Below are positions 45,590 through 62,930 of a DNA stretch of 64,000 bases, piece after piece. The notes under the pieces were generated by a model. The model was not told the origin of the DNA. It saw only the letters and a program-made list of their open reading frames with translations, and did no database searches. Where the stretch lies: positions 3,682,047 to 3,746,046 of the forward strand of contig CM026570.1 of assembly GCA_015143295.1 (NCBI GenBank), in the 5' to 3' direction. A program made the position numbers and the translations under genes. Source of the stretch: Tetracentron sinense (lineage: Eukaryota; Streptophyta; Magnoliopsida; Trochodendrales; Trochodendraceae). How positions within the stretch are numbered: the stretch's first letter is position 1; every line of letters begins with the position of its first letter.

Positions 45590-45850
45590 GTTACATTACT
45601 GAGGTTGCCATGTATCTCTTTTAACACTCTTTAACTGTGGTTAAGGTTCATTCACTTATCCTTGAATTTTAGAAAAAAAAATGAAATAAAATTAATTGTA
45701 AGAATTAATGAATTTTAACTAAGGTTTAAAAAAATTAATATTCTTTTCTCAAAACTAAGGATATGTGAATCTTAACCACAGTTATAACTGGACTTCAACT
45801 ATGGTTAAGATTCACCCACCCACTTAACAGGGACACATGTTTACCTTTGG
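45590..45850. repeat. Decayed TTAAGATTCA-type MITE remnant
   Basis: It contains TTTAACTGTGGTTAAGGTTC on the left and GTGAATCTTAACCACAGTT on the right, with a further ACTATGGTTAAGATTCACC. No clean ends. It sits about 110-370 bp upstream of the RPL19 telo-boxes. Confidence 0.45.
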
Positions 45851-45960
45851 GTGCGAGTTCAATCGGTTCGGGATTGACTGCGATCCAATTTGGATCCGGG
45901 AGTACGCAACCCACACACCCGTCACTCGATAACTCATTCAAACCTAGCCCTAACTCACCC

Positions 45961-45981
45961 AAACCCTAACCCTAACCCTAA
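45961..45981 (+). promoter_or_regulatory. telo-box array in the RPL19 promoter
   Basis: AAACCCTAACCCTAACCCTA is an array of the telo-box that marks promoters of plant ribosomal-protein genes. A TATAAAAG box follows at 45991-45998 and the start codon lies 50 bases further on. This is a promoter motif, not a telomere. Confidence 0.7.
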
Positions 45982-46047
45982 TAACATGTGATATAAAAGC
46001 TCGTCGTCGAATAACCTTGTTGCAGTGGAAGAAGAGACCGAGACGCG

Positions 46048-51315
<5,268 letters not shown>

Positions 51316-52077
51316 GACATCAGTAATGAACTTTCAAGGATTGATGACTATACATAGTCTATATATCTTCCTGTTATGCAGTAGAATAGGTTTTATGAGC
51401 GTTTTTATATTTACTTTTATTGGACCTATGTTGCTTTATATCCCACAGATAAGGAGACTTAAATCTTGAATTTCGGATAACTGTGGGGTTTTATGTTATA
51501 TGTTGATTGATGTTTTTATTTGTGATTGTGGTGAATGATAATTGAGTCCATGTTACGGCAGGTTTTAAACACCATGAGAGTTGAGACACTTTTTGGCAGG
51601 ACATTAAGTAGTTTAATGAAATTATATAATATAGCTACACCAAAAAAAAAAAAAGGTATATAATACAGGAACTTATGAAGTCTAAGAATTGCTGCTGAAT
51701 CAGTGCAGAGTTTAGGTACCCCTTTGAATTGGTACAGAATTTCTATGAATTTGATGTTACCTGGTGGATTCTCACTTGTTGGGCGATGACTCATTTGGGT
51801 TTGTGAATGTTGGCTTCTGTTGTGCCAAATCCTTTTAACCAAAAAAAAAAAAAAAGAAGAATAACATGACCATCCTTTCACATCTTTGAAAAAAAAAAAA
51901 GGAAAATGAATAACTGACAGCAAGGTCAGTTCGGTAGAGGACCTTCCAAGTGGAAGTTGACATTTGCCCGTTTAACTGTGGTTAGGAAATTTTAACCCTC
52001 AAGAGTTAAATTAAAAAAAAAAAAAGGATTTGTTATCGTTTGATTGGGTGGCTAGCAAGAGGACATTGGTCCGTCCT
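51316..52077. other. Spacer between RPL19 and the MITE
   Basis: The first 150-250 bases are probably RPL19 3' UTR. The rest is A+T rich with poly-A tracts. No gene is supported. Confidence 0.45.
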
Positions 52078-52448
52078 GACTGGTTTTCTTCTCCAGTTGT
52101 AACCGGTTACAACCGTGTGGTCACCACATGTTCCTTTTTACACCCCTTAACTGTGGTTAAGATTCACCTACCCTTAAGGTTTTTGTTTTGGTCACTAACC
52201 TATCCTTAAGGTTCACCCACTTATCTTTGGTTTTTAGAAAAAGTATTTTTTTAAAATTAACCCTAGGAGTTGGTAAATTTTAACCACAGTTGATAATTTT
52301 TTTTTTTTCTAAAAACCAAGAATAGATGGGTGAACCTTAGGGGTGAGTGAATCTTAACCATAGTTAAGAAGTGTCAAAAGAGACACGTGGCCTCCTCATG
52401 GGCGTAACCGGTTTTGGTAAAACCGGTTAAAACTGGAGAAGAATACGT
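52078..52448. mobile_element. Mutator-like MITE, AACCGGTT family, copy C
   Basis: GACTGGTTTTCTTCTCCAG on the left and CTGGAGAAGAATACGTC on the right are inverted, each followed inside by AACCGGTT-type palindromes. GTCCGTCCT and GTCCCGTCCT flank it, an imperfect 9-10 bp duplication. It ends about 315 bp before the TPR start codon, so it lies in or near that promoter. Confidence 0.65.
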
Positions 52449-52764
52449 CCCGTCCTATAATCACTACTAGCCAACCCAAATGATACCTTAGTTATTAGGG
52501 CCGGATGGCACAATGGCCTGATTGAAGGTCGTTTGCTTTGGCGCCATACGAGTCTCACTCGCTTCTCTCACCTTATCCCCCAACTCTCCTCCTTATTTTT
52601 GATTTTTGATTATTCTTAGAAATCACCAAACCAGTCCAATTTCCAATCTCTAATAAATTCTTTCCTCGTCTCTGCAATTCTAGGGTTTCTTAATCTTTCC
52701 ACAAGACCAACTTCGATCGAGTTCTAAGAAGTTCAAATTCCAGACTACTTAAGCTGCGCTGTTC

Positions 52765-55700
52765 ATGGCTTCCAAATTCAACTTTCACTCCAACATTTTC
52801 ATGTCTCCCTGCTTTTGCCACTCTTCGTTTCTTTCTTCTTCTTCATCTTTGTCTGGATTCAATACCCCCAATAAATTACTCTTCTTTGGCGTTACTCCCT
52901 CAAGGATGCAGTCTCAGCAAGCCCTTGCTCCGATGTTGTCTCGGCGATTGTTTCTACCATCGGTGTCCGGAATTTGGGATGCCCTGACCGGCGCTAACTC
53001 ATCCCGTGAAGCCGTAATTGCCATTCGGCGTGGAATGCAGATCTTCAGACAGGTATATTTCCACCTCCTGCGATTCTGTTCCATTTGTAGTTTCTTTTGT
53101 TAGGATTCAAGAATAATAATGTTAAAACAAAAACAAGATTATTCAAATACTGGATCCAGACCATGCAATCAACTTTTCTAGAATTCATAATCAAAAGGGG
53201 AAACAGATTAAAAGAGATGATCTCATACCTTTCGCTGGAATTTCCCTATTCCCTTCACGGTGTGATGCTGTGTTTCTCGGCGCTTGAGAGGAATGAGAGA
53301 GTCTTCTCTTTTCTCCTTAGGTCTGATTCAATGGGGCTTCCAATTGACGTAAGAGAAAAGAGGGACCCCCTCTTTGCTTTATATACCCTTGGAACCCTAC
53401 CCATCATAAGATCCAAGGGTTAAGAGGGATCACACCAAAGATCTAACGGTCGCCAACCCTGACCATGTTGTTAGCTTTAATAACACTTAAAGAGTCCCTG
53501 TTTGATCACATCTCTTTAGTGGGACCCATTATCCTTAACATTCTCTATTGACAGCAATACAATCCGAGTTTTGAAAACTAAGGATTGCGCCAGACCACAT
53601 AGGTTTTTTATTTAATAAGAAAAACCCTAACAATCTCCCACTTGGTCCAAGCAATCCTTAAATAAAATAAAATGACTTTTCGGATTGAACAACCTTAAAA
53701 ACATGAGTGGCCACTCTTTTAATTTTGAAAAACATTGCTGTCGAGAATTAAGTGTTCTTTAACTGTCACTTTGATTCAAAAGCACCACTAACGGTGATCA
53801 TGGAAGCATTTAGCATCTACTAGTGTTCATTTACTATGATACAAGCCACTCCATGGTCAAACAGCTAGTAATACTAATGTTTCAGAGCGGTTCTTTATGG
53901 TGGCAAAGTATGGTGTGATATGGACTATACACAACCTTATGTGATCAAAATGTATACGTCCAAAAATTGTCCACGCTACATGCATTTAAGCATATGCATG
54001 TCATTCCGATACTTTACGGCAACCGCCATGTGAAGTCCATCACCTTGTATCCAGAATGAAGGCCTCAAACATGGTGCCCAACCATGTTCAGCCCAAGCAA
54101 CTTGAGAGCTTTGTGCGAGGCTCTCGGGCAAACCTGACATCAATGACATCCGTCATGTGAAATCCATCACTTGATGTCTTTACCTTTTGCACGTGCAGTT
54201 CAATTACATAACATAATCAAATGATGCATCAATTATTTAATTTGCATAACCATAACATATCAATATCTGAGAGTGTAAAACAATGACATGTATATCATAT
54301 AAAAGTCTGAAATATAAAACAATGAATAATACTCCCACTAAATAAAAGAATCAAACGATTCTAAAAGGTTCCATAATAGTGACAAGTTCTTTAAAAAATT
54401 TCTGGTGGAGAGTTCTTTACTTAATGGGTTCACAATCCAAACATGCAACAACACAAAATCTGATGAGGATTTCAAACTATCTTGAAATCAAGCAAAATCA
54501 GAGTCTGAATAACTTTTAAATTTCTAGTTCGATATATTTCTTGTAAACCAAACTGAAATCCTATGAGATAACTCCAAATGTCTAGAAATATGATCTCTGG
54601 TAATCTTGATATCCAAATTATAACTTACAAACCTGCTCCCACTGACCTTAACATATATCCATCAATCCAAGTAGATTACTACTTTAAGTTTATCATCCAA
54701 TCCTATAATATCTCGACTAAACAACGGCACAATGAAAATAACATCTAATAGTAAAAACCAGAAATAAAGTCTAATACTAATCAGCAAGTTCTAACAGCCT
54801 CTAATACTATTGGTGTAGAGTTCTTCAAAAATCAGCAGCTCATCAGCCTTGGCGCTTCGCCGATGAATGAACTCCTTTGTTCTTCCTGCACCAATCCTTA
54901 TATTTGAAACAGTTTCTTTTCATGTGACCTTTCCCCTTGCAGAAGAAACACTCAATCTCCTCTAGTTCCTCAGTATTATCATTTTTCTGAAATTGATGTC
55001 CTGAACTCTGTCCTAAATTTTGACCTGAACTCTGTCCTGAATTATATCCTGAATTTTGTCCTTGCCAGAAATTCTGTGAATTAGGTTTATTGAACCCTTT
55101 ATTCTTAAAATTCTTCTTACTATCAGAATTCACAGCCAAGTTCGCATACTCAGCTTTCTCACGCTTTAAGCGTTCTTCCTCACTAACACACACAGCTATC
55201 AGTTCATGCAGATCCCACTTCCTATCCTGTGCACTGTAATTAACCTTAAAAGCATCAAATGATTCAGGAAGTGAGGCTACAGCCAAATGCACCATGAGGT
55301 CATCCTCAATTGTCAACCCAAGCTCTCTAAGAGAGATAATTAACTTAGATATCTTCAAGATGTGCTCCCGAACATTTCCAGCACCATCATACTTCAATGA
55401 AATCAGCTGAGTTAAACAACTGTACTGACGAGACCTAACAGATCCCATAAATTGTTTCTTGATTGTCTCAAGAAGAACCTTAGCAGTATCAGCAGCAGGA
55501 ATACCACCTCTGATGGCTTCTTGAACAGAAGCCCTAATGATCATCATGGCCATCCTATTGGCCTTCTCCCATTTCGAATACATAGACTTATCTGAATCTG
55601 AAGACTCAGCAGTGAGAGTAACCGGCTTTTCCTTCAATAGGACAAAGTCGTAATCAAGGCAACCCAGAACTATATCTAGCTGCATCTTCCAAGAACTATA

Positions 55701-57059
55701 GTTTGAACCATTCAGAGGCTCAATCCCAGTCAAATGTTTCTGAACAACAGACCTATCCATATCTGAAAATGTCAATGTTTTACTATGTTATGGTATGTCT
55801 AACAAATTATTGCACAAATTATAATAATTTACTTTATACTTGTCCTTGCATGACTTTATTTAAGCTTTATGTTTCTAATCCGGTCTTGGGGTTAAGCCGG
55901 ATAGCTAAAGTGGTTTACTTTAAAATTGCTTACTTCCACTTTACGGGACAGGTGGGCGCATCATCTAATCACACCTTTGGGCAAGAGATTTCGACATGCA
56001 ATTCACCCCCCAATTGGCAACAACAGTCGCGCACAGAACTGATCTATCACGTATTGGATTGATTAGGACACTTCCACACCTTTGGGCAAGACAATCTAAC
56101 CTACTTTGGTTATGACCATTCGAACGAACGCCTTACAGATCAAACCTAAACCCCATAGGATGATCTAACTTTAATTCCTGATATTAATTTTGGGTAAAAG
56201 CATCAAGTTTTTCCTTTATTTAATGTCAAAACCATATGAAAATAATATTCATGCACTAAAACAACTCTTTACAGTGCTCAGAAGTCAAAATGGACCCCAA
56301 AAACGGAATCAGAACACCCAAAAACCTCAAAATAGGTCGGACACTCGTCCTGGACGTGTCCTGGGGATGTGTCACGCGCAGGGGACACTCCCTGCAAGTG
56401 TCACGCGCGCCTCACGCGCAGGTAGTGCGCGCCACGCGCTGGATGTGCGCTGCACGCGCGGAGAAACCGCTGCACGCGCACGGGATTGCGCTCACGCGCG
56501 GTCTGCGCATCACGCTCGGTCTGCGCATCACGCGCATACGGTTCGACGGTCTTACGCGGTCCGGTCTGGCATCGGGCTGGTTCTGGTTCGGTTCATTCAG
56601 CAATCCGGTTCGGCTAAGCTCCCAGTTCGGCCGAACCGGTTCGGTCCATCTAAACCGGATCGGATCTCATTCGGTTCGGGTCATATCCATATGGGTCGGG
56701 TCGGGTCAAAAATATTCGGGTCGGTTATACCAAATTTGGATCGGGTTATACGGGTCGAACCAAGATCCACCTGGATTTCGGTTTTGGGTTCGACTCGGGT
56801 CAGAGGGTCGGGTTGACCCTCGTGGCTCATCTTCTCAACCCGGACTGTTTTTTTTTTTTTTTTTTTTTTAATTTTTAAACCCTAAATACCGTATACGGTT
56901 TCTCCTCTCTTGGGGGCCCTACCGGCCACCGCTCCGGCTGCCGCCGGTGCCAAAAAGTCGGCCTGAATCAGGCGACCAAAACCTCTCCGCCGGCAGCGTC
57001 CTCCGGTGACGGACGGCGGCGGAATCGCCGTCCAACCAAAAACAGCCAAAAAAAACCCC

Positions 57060-57090
<31 letters not shown>

Positions 57091-60000
57091 CTGAAAATTT
57101 CTTTACTGTTAACCTTTAATCCGATTCACTCGAATCCTAGATACGATTATTAAAAATCCAAAATAATCCAATAAAAGAATATGATTTGATTTTAATAAAT
57201 CTGAAACACCTTAATCATTAAAAATAATAATTTTCAATCCCAAAAATTAATCCATTCTATTTATTTGATTTACCTTACATCCGAATCACAACATCAATAA
57301 ATAAATAAAAATTGATTATTTTGATCCGAAAATAAAACTCCACTTAGATTTGATTATTAAGAAAAATTAATCACAAGGTCAACCCTGCGCTCTGATACCA
57401 ATTGTTAGGATTCAAGAATAATAATGTTAAAACAAAAAACAAGATTATTCAAATACTGGATCCAGACCATGCAATCAACTTTTCTAGAATTCATAATCAA
57501 AAGGGGAAACAGATTAAAAGAGATGATCTCATACCTTTCGCTGGAATTTCCCTATTCCCTTCACGGTGTGATGCTGTGTTTCTCGGCGCTTGAGAGGAAT
57601 GAGAGAGTCTTCTCTTTTCTCCTTAGGTCTGATTCAATGGGGCTTCCAATTGACGTAAGAGAAAAGAGGGACCCCCTCTTTGCTTTATATACCCTTGGAA
57701 CCCTACCCATCATAAGATCCAAGGGTTAAGAGGGATCACACCAAAGATCTAACGGTCGCCAACCCTGACCATGTTGTTAGCTTTAATAACACTTAAAGAG
57801 TCCCTGTTTGATCACATCTCTTTAGTGGGACCCATTATCCTTAACATTCTCTATTGACAGCAATACAATCCGAGTTTTGAAAACTAAGGATTGCGCCAGA
57901 CCACATAGGTTTTTTATTTAATAAGAAAAACCCTAACATCTTTGTGTGGTGGGGTTTTATTTAATGCTTGTAGTGCTTCCTTTTAATTCCAAGGGTGATG
58001 TTCTCGGATCGTTAGCGGAGTTTGATAGAGCGATTGAGTTGGATCCTCGCCAAAAGGCATGTAGGTTTCTATTTTTCTGATTAAACATGTTTGTAGTGTT
58101 TTGAATGTTATATTGGATGACGTAGATTCTGTAATGGCTGTTATTATTAGATCTTTGGCAGAGGGGGCTGTCTCTGTATTATCTGGATAGGTATCAGTAC
58201 TTCCTTCTGTTGATTATTTGTCTGCACATTTAAGGGAAATCTAAAGAAATGGAAGTTGGTCGCCATGTAGGTTTGAAGAAGGGTCAGAGCAGTTTCGGTT
58301 AGATGTTGCACAAAATCCAAATGACACAGAAGAATCCATTTGGTGTTTTCTTTGTGAAGCTCAACTGTACGGAGTGGATGAAGCAAGGAGACGATTCCTC
58401 AAGGCAAGTTTATGATTCTTGGGGGTATTGCTTACATCTCATTTATGTGGATGCAAATTTGGGTATATTTGCTTAGGATGCATGCCTGTTGATTTCCTTG
58501 AAGTCCTATTTGTTTGTATTTGATGGGCCATTGGTGCTTCTTAGCATCCTTTGGGATAAGCGATGGCTCTGATGGATGTTATAGGTATATAATTGACATT
58601 TCTAACTTTATGAACTAATGTTTACTAGGTGATCCCTAATCTGAGCAATGAAATAGATTCTTTAACAATGCTTTAGGGATCCTGGGGTCACAAATTGGTG
58701 CTTTGAGGCATCTATAGGCTCAGTCAAGCTAAGTAATGAAAGTTTGTTAAATATTTCCTGAATATATATGACTTGTGAAAGCGCTTTAAAATTTTGGAGA
58801 TGGGTTTTCTAAGAAATGAGGACTTCTTTCCCATTTTCAAGTGAGAACATCTATTTAATTGTTCTAATCATTTACATACCGTAATGCAGGTTGGTATAGA
58901 TCCACGGCCTGTTATGCGTGAAGCTTACAATATGTTTAAAGATGGCGGTGATCCAGAAAAGGTGTGAATTTATGCTTTTGGTGTATATTTTCTTTTCTTT
59001 TGTTTGAGCTAGTTTAAGTATAGCTTATAACTTGACAAAGACATCTCATCTACTTGTACTTACCAATACCTTCTCATTTCCTTCCAGACATGCTTAATTC
59101 ATCCCTCCATAAATAATCTATAGATCAATCATTTTATGTTTCTTTTCCTTTTCTATATGGGTGTAACCGTTTAAGTACACATTTTGACCATTATTTGTTG
59201 GGTGTCCCTTGGCATTTTAAGATGATACTTAAGGATTCATTATTTCATTTACATCCATCTGCCATTATAAATCCTCTGTACTTGGTAGCTGAGAATGCTT
59301 AAGGAAACTTCTATCAAGTTGGATATCGTTAATTCTCTTGAGAAATGCTAGCCCCAGTTGCAGATTTCAAAGCTGCCATGGTAGTAGCGACAAGTGTGTC
59401 TACTTTTACCTGTTACCTTGACAACCGGTGTAAAATCTCAATTCTTCCTTTGAAAATTTTGTTTTCTTGAACCTGTTGAAGAGGTGGCAACGCCACATAT
59501 TGCACCTACCTTGAGAGTTTGGAAAAAAATTGAATTGTATTGGGGCTAGTACTCCTCAATTCTCTTTTGATTGTGTAGGGAGATTTGAAGAATGTGTTAG
59601 CTCGGGCATGTGTCTGAACAGCCTTTGGAGGCTTCCTTATATTGTGGATAACATTAGGGAAATTGGTTTGGATCATGAGACTTTGTATTGGCATACTCGG
59701 ACACATTGGCTAAAGGGGGTGTATTATTTTGGTGACGGAGGGTGTCTCAAACCCTTTAAGGCAAGGACTAGTCCCCTCAAGTGTCTGCACCGACCCACTC
59801 GGAATTTTCCATACGAACACCAGGGTAAGCTGAGGAGTGGGAGTTGAACACACAACCATAGGCAGCAAACCCCCGCTAGCCAACTGCACCAACCCCTGGT
59901 GGCTAAAAGAGGGTGGATATCCACTCATGCTTTATATATTGGAGGCTCTTTCTAATTTCCTTTATTCTTAGTGATACAATTTATCATCTCTTTACTTAAT

Positions 60001-62416
60001 GAAAATAGATAAGAATACTAGAATGCATCTTAAATGTAATAATTGACTTATGAAAGTGAAGTGCATAGTTTTTCAAAACTTGTTTTGCAATTATTTCTAT
60101 TTAGACTATTTCAAAGGATATTTCCTATTAAAAACAGTGAAATCCATAAAAATTTTGGGGGCAGCTGCTGGAAATGTTTGATTTGATGTTGCAGATCATA
60201 ATCTGGGTGGAAATAAATGATGCATGAGTTGGATACAAGCAAGTTGAATATTTCCTAGTCTGTGAGGAGAACCAATTTATGTCAAGCTACCTTGTTAAGT
60301 GGTGATGTTGACAAGTTTTTAATATCTCCAGGGTCGAACTGTTAATAGATGAGAGTCATGAGACACCCTTCCTACTATTTCCTCTGTCTAAAGTCATATA
60401 ATAACCTGTATGCTGGTTTAGAGAGCTTTTTCAGTTTGCTTACTGTTAGTATTTTCCCTACATCTATTAGGTTTTCTTATTTCTATATCTCTCCCTGCTT
60501 TCTTGAAATAACTTAGTAGGAGGCTTAAACAGGCCTCTTCCATTGACATGCAAAAGCCATAGAGTCTTCTGGTTCTGAACTGAAAATCCCATCCGGTTAT
60601 TTGCATACTGAAATCCTATCCGGATATCATCATATATTTCCTATGCCACATTGATCGGTCTGTTTCATGAAAATCCCATCCAGTTATTCGCACTTTGAGA
60701 TTCACAAAAAGATAGCAGTTTTAAGAAAGCAATTTGTTACTTATATGCAAATGTCGTGGATGACTTAAAAATATCGGATAATTTTCTGAAGATTATAGAG
60801 CATAAGTAGTATGTTAACAAATAGTAGCAACTGTGATCTAGTTATGCTCCTTGGCCTTTTTTTAAGAATTGATCTAATGATTCTAATTAAAGCACGTGGC
60901 TATTCTGTACAGCTCGTTTCTTCATTTTTGCATGGGCAGGAGCATGAATATTTCTATGCTTCTTTGTATGCTGGGCTTTATTATGAATCTCAGGTTTGGT
61001 CTTGAGTCTCTTGACATCTTATTTCTCATTCATTATAATTTGGGCCTCACTAACTGCACCTTATATACCCTTAACAAAAAATCTAGCATGGTAGAGTAAT
61101 AATATAGTTTGGTGATTATTATTTCTTGTTATCTGGTTATGTAGATATTTTGTGAAGGGCCCATACCATAATTTGTATTTACTGTCGGGAATATATATAT
61201 ACATAGAAATCCCTGATTTTTTCTCTTATATAACCCTCCCCTGATCCAAAGTTTCAATTTTTTTTCCTATTTTCTGTTTCCCTCCTTTTTAGCAAGCCCT
61301 CTGTTGGTTTAGCAACACAACTCACAACCAACCACACACCCTACTTCCACAAGGTAACTCACAACCAACCAAACATCAAAGTGCAACCAAATAGTTTACC
61401 AAAAAAAAAAAAGTGCAACCAAATATAGTCCAATCCAAAATAAAAAAAATGTACCCCAATCCAGTCCATCAGTTTAATAATAATAAATAATATGAAGATA
61501 TAGATATGATACAGGTGCTCTTAGAGATCAAATTAATGATGAAGTTTTGAAAGTGACATGGCCTGTAAGACGTGTGATTAGTACTTTTGATCTATTGTTA
61601 TGGTTACAAAAATGCTTCTATTGTTTCCATTTGGGATCAAACGGCATAAGGAATAGTTAGGGCTGAATTTGGGCCGGGCTTGACTGGGCTTTGCCAAGCC
61701 CGGCTCGGCTTGAATGGATTTGATCGAGGCCCGAAGCCTGGCTCGGCCCGAAGCTCGGCCCAAATTCAAAATCGTGGCTCAAAGCTCGGCTCAGCCCAAA
61801 TTGATTCAAGCTTGAGCCGGGCTTGAGCTCAGCTTGAATCCTTTTTTTTAAAAAAAATAATAATATTTTATATTATTATATATATAATAATGATATATAT
61901 AAATAATATATTTATATTTTTTTAATAATATTCGAGCCGAGCCGAGCCGAGCCGAGTTCGGGCCGAACCGAACCTCAATCGAGCCGGGCCGAGCCGCACA
62001 GGGGTTGGCCCGAGCTTGGCTTGATTGAGTTTTCAGGCTTTTTTTTGGCTTGGCTTGGCCCGTTCGAGCCTAAAATTCGGGCCGATCTTGGGCCGAACCG
62101 GGCCGCACCAATGGGCCGATCGGGCTTTGTGCAGCCCTAGGAATAGTACTTATGACTGTGTTAATACTATTTCACGATTTTGACCTCTGCAGAATAATCC
62201 AGACACTGCCAAACTTCATTTACTTGCTGCATGTCTGTCCCCATATGGATCGAGGTTAGGATGCATTATATTTTATTTTTGTTTCAAATTTCCTAGTGAT
62301 GCAGTTACACAACTTTCTTAATCTATCTAGTTTTCGTTCTTCATTACAGGTCTGATGATTATATGGCTTCCCTTGCCAAGGTTCACTGTCTTTGTCGAAA
62401 TTGGACCCCCAAGTAA
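52765..62416 (+). CDS. Predicted chloroplast TPR-like protein
   Basis: The eight exons are 52765-53052, 57994-58060, 58151-58190, 58271-58403, 58890-58961, 60913-60993, 62193-62254 and 62350-62416. Together they give 269 aa with every junction in phase. The first 50 residues are Ser-rich (SSFLSSSSSLSG), as in plastid transit peptides. TPR-like helices follow: GDVLGSLAEFDRAIELDPRQ, then EQFRLDVAQNPNDTEESIW, REAYNMFKDGGDPEK, EYFYASLYAGLYYESQ and DDYMASLAKVHCLCRNW. This matches a conserved plant TPR family annotated as chloroplast-lumen-like, with no assigned biochemical role. Intron 4 uses a GC donor (58404-58405). Intron 1 holds a 4.84-kb retrotransposon, intron 5 a MITE and SINE, intron 6 a hAT-like element. 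The 0.8-kb coding sequence is therefore spread over 9.65 kb. Confidence 0.88.
53098..53632 (-). repeat. 3' LTR of the gag-only retrotransposon
   Basis: 535 bp. The open frame visible in it on the plus strand is repeated in the other LTR and is not a gene. TATATACCC near 53375-53383 is on the plus strand and is unlikely to be the element promoter. Confidence 0.93.
54843..55775 (-). CDS. Copia-type GAG polyprotein of the TR-GAG element
   Basis: 310 aa, intact. The start LTGIEPLNGSNYSSWK is the DUF4219/UBN2-type N-terminus of plant Copia GAG. The middle holds the UBN2 fold (about residues 70-200, including LTQLISLKYDGAGNVREHI). A Gln/Ser/Gly-rich linker follows at 235-262. A zinc knuckle of the CX2CX4HX4C type lies at Cys276, Cys279, His284 and Cys289. 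Such GAG proteins package the element RNA into virus-like particles in the cytoplasm. Because the frame is intact in an element lacking pol, selection or a very recent origin is implied. It is encoded antisense to the TPR gene. Confidence 0.92.
   Translation of the reverse strand: MTFSDMDRSVVQKHLTGIEPLNGSNYSSWKMQLDIVLGCLDYDFVLLKEKPVTLTAESSDSDKSMYSKWEKANRMAMMIIRASVQEAIRGGIPAADTAKVLLETIKKQFMGSVRSRQYSCLTQLISLKYDGAGNVREHILKISKLIISLRELGLTIEDDLMVHLAVASLPESFDAFKVNYSAQDRKWDLHELIAVCVSEEERLKREKAEYANLAVNSDSKKNFKNKGFNKPNSQNFWQGQNSGYNSGQSSGQNLGQSSGHQFQKNDNTEELEEIECFFCKGKGHMKRNCFKYKDWCRKNKGVHSSAKRQG
56300..57100 (-). other. Long untranslated leader of the TR-GAG element
   Basis: Between primer site and gag lies over 1.5 kb without an open frame on the element strand. 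It contains many CACGCGC-type motifs (56370-56540), GGGTCGGGTC runs and two T runs (56849-56869, 57061-57083). The long frames that appear on the opposite strand are composition artefacts. Confidence 0.6.
57403..57938 (-). repeat. 5' LTR of the gag-only retrotransposon
   Basis: 536 bp, one A longer than the other LTR in an A run (near 57432). As the element reads right to left, this is its promoter-bearing LTR. Confidence 0.93.
59340..59557. mobile_element. Mutator-like MITE, GCTAGCCCC family, copy 2, TPR intron 5
   Basis: GAGAAATGCTAGCCCCA pairs with TGGGGCTAGTACTCCTC. AATTCTCTT flanks both sides (59331-59339, 59558-59566), a perfect 9-bp duplication. The interior GGCAACGCCACATATTGCAC matches the copy at 9908-10063. 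Confidence 0.85.
59715..59899 (-). mobile_element. tRNA-derived SINE in TPR intron 5
   Basis: Minus-strand text starts CCAGGGGTTGGTGCAGTTGG, contains the A box TGCAGTTGGCTAGCGGG-like and B box GTGTTCAACTCCC, and ends at ACACCCCC. TGGCTAAA flanks both sides (59707-59714, 59900-59907), an 8-bp duplication. A 3' A tail is not obvious, which is unusual but known in some plant SINEs. Confidence 0.7.
61658..62139. mobile_element. hAT-like element in TPR intron 6
   Basis: TAGGGCTG and CAGCCCTA ends, with GGAATAGT on both sides (61650-61657, 62140-62147), a perfect 8-bp duplication. Both arms are filled with GGCCCGAGCC/GGCTCGGCC-type repeats around a TA-rich core. It has the same outer ends as 44857-45365 but a different internal repeat. 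It lies only about 50 bp from exon 7. Confidence 0.88.
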
Positions 62417-62930
62417 ACATTTCAGTTTAGTCTTGGTAAAACTGATTAGGTGAAGGTTCATATCGCATCCTGCAATTTTTCATCGTGAATTTGATAGTGT
62501 GGAGAGAGTTGTAATCATCACTCGGTCAACAATTTAAATGAATTTGATGAACATCTATATTATAAAGCTATGCAGTACTAATTCAAAATGTAATGTCATA
62601 TTGCCTTCTTTACTCTTCTTTGTAGTGAAGCAAAAGATGGAAAAAGTTCATCCAAGCCTTTGAAAATGGGAAAATTAATGTTTTCCATTAATCATTTCTT
62701 AAACAAGGAAGAGTAAGAGTGACATTAGCATAACAAGGGGCATGACATTCTGGCCAAAATTCTAAGCCTAAAAAACAAAGAGCTGGACGACTTGACATTT
62801 ACAAATTGCAACTACAATTCAAAGTAGATATATATCTTCTTTCTTATCTTCCAATCTCTGTTCCTTTCAGACCATTAAGGATGGTTAATGAGATCTCCTT
62901 GCAGTAATGATTGGTGACTGCTCAGCATTG
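62417..62930. other. 3' flank of the TPR gene
   Basis: Probable 3' UTR followed by spacer. No further exon is visible. Confidence 0.5.

Larger units (their letters stand above)
53098..57938 (-). mobile_element. Young gag-only LTR retrotransposon (TR-GAG type)
   Basis: LTRs at 53098-53632 and 57403-57938 both run TGTTAGG...TAACA, and TCTTT flanks both sides (53093-53097, 57939-57943). On the minus strand TGGTATCAGAGC (57389-57400) is a perfect Met-tRNA primer site two bases from the 5' LTR, and a purine tract AAGTGGGAGAT precedes the 3' LTR at 53633-53645. The only coding region is a Copia-like gag (54843-55775). No protease, integrase or reverse transcriptase is present, so it must borrow them. 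By eye the LTRs differ by one A, which points to a very recent insertion. Confidence 0.93.

Noticed and set aside
45961..45981. CCCTAA repeats that could be a telomere or interstitial telomeric tract
   Set aside because: Only three units, 70 bases before a ribosomal-protein start codon. This is the telo-box promoter motif.
53097..53423. A 108-residue frame repeated at 57424-57729
   Set aside because: Both are in the LTRs of the same element, antisense to it, and identical because the LTRs are.
56190..56871. Frames of about 200 residues on the plus strand
   Set aside because: They lie antisense to the leader of the gag-only element and reflect its CACGCGC and GGGTCGG composition.
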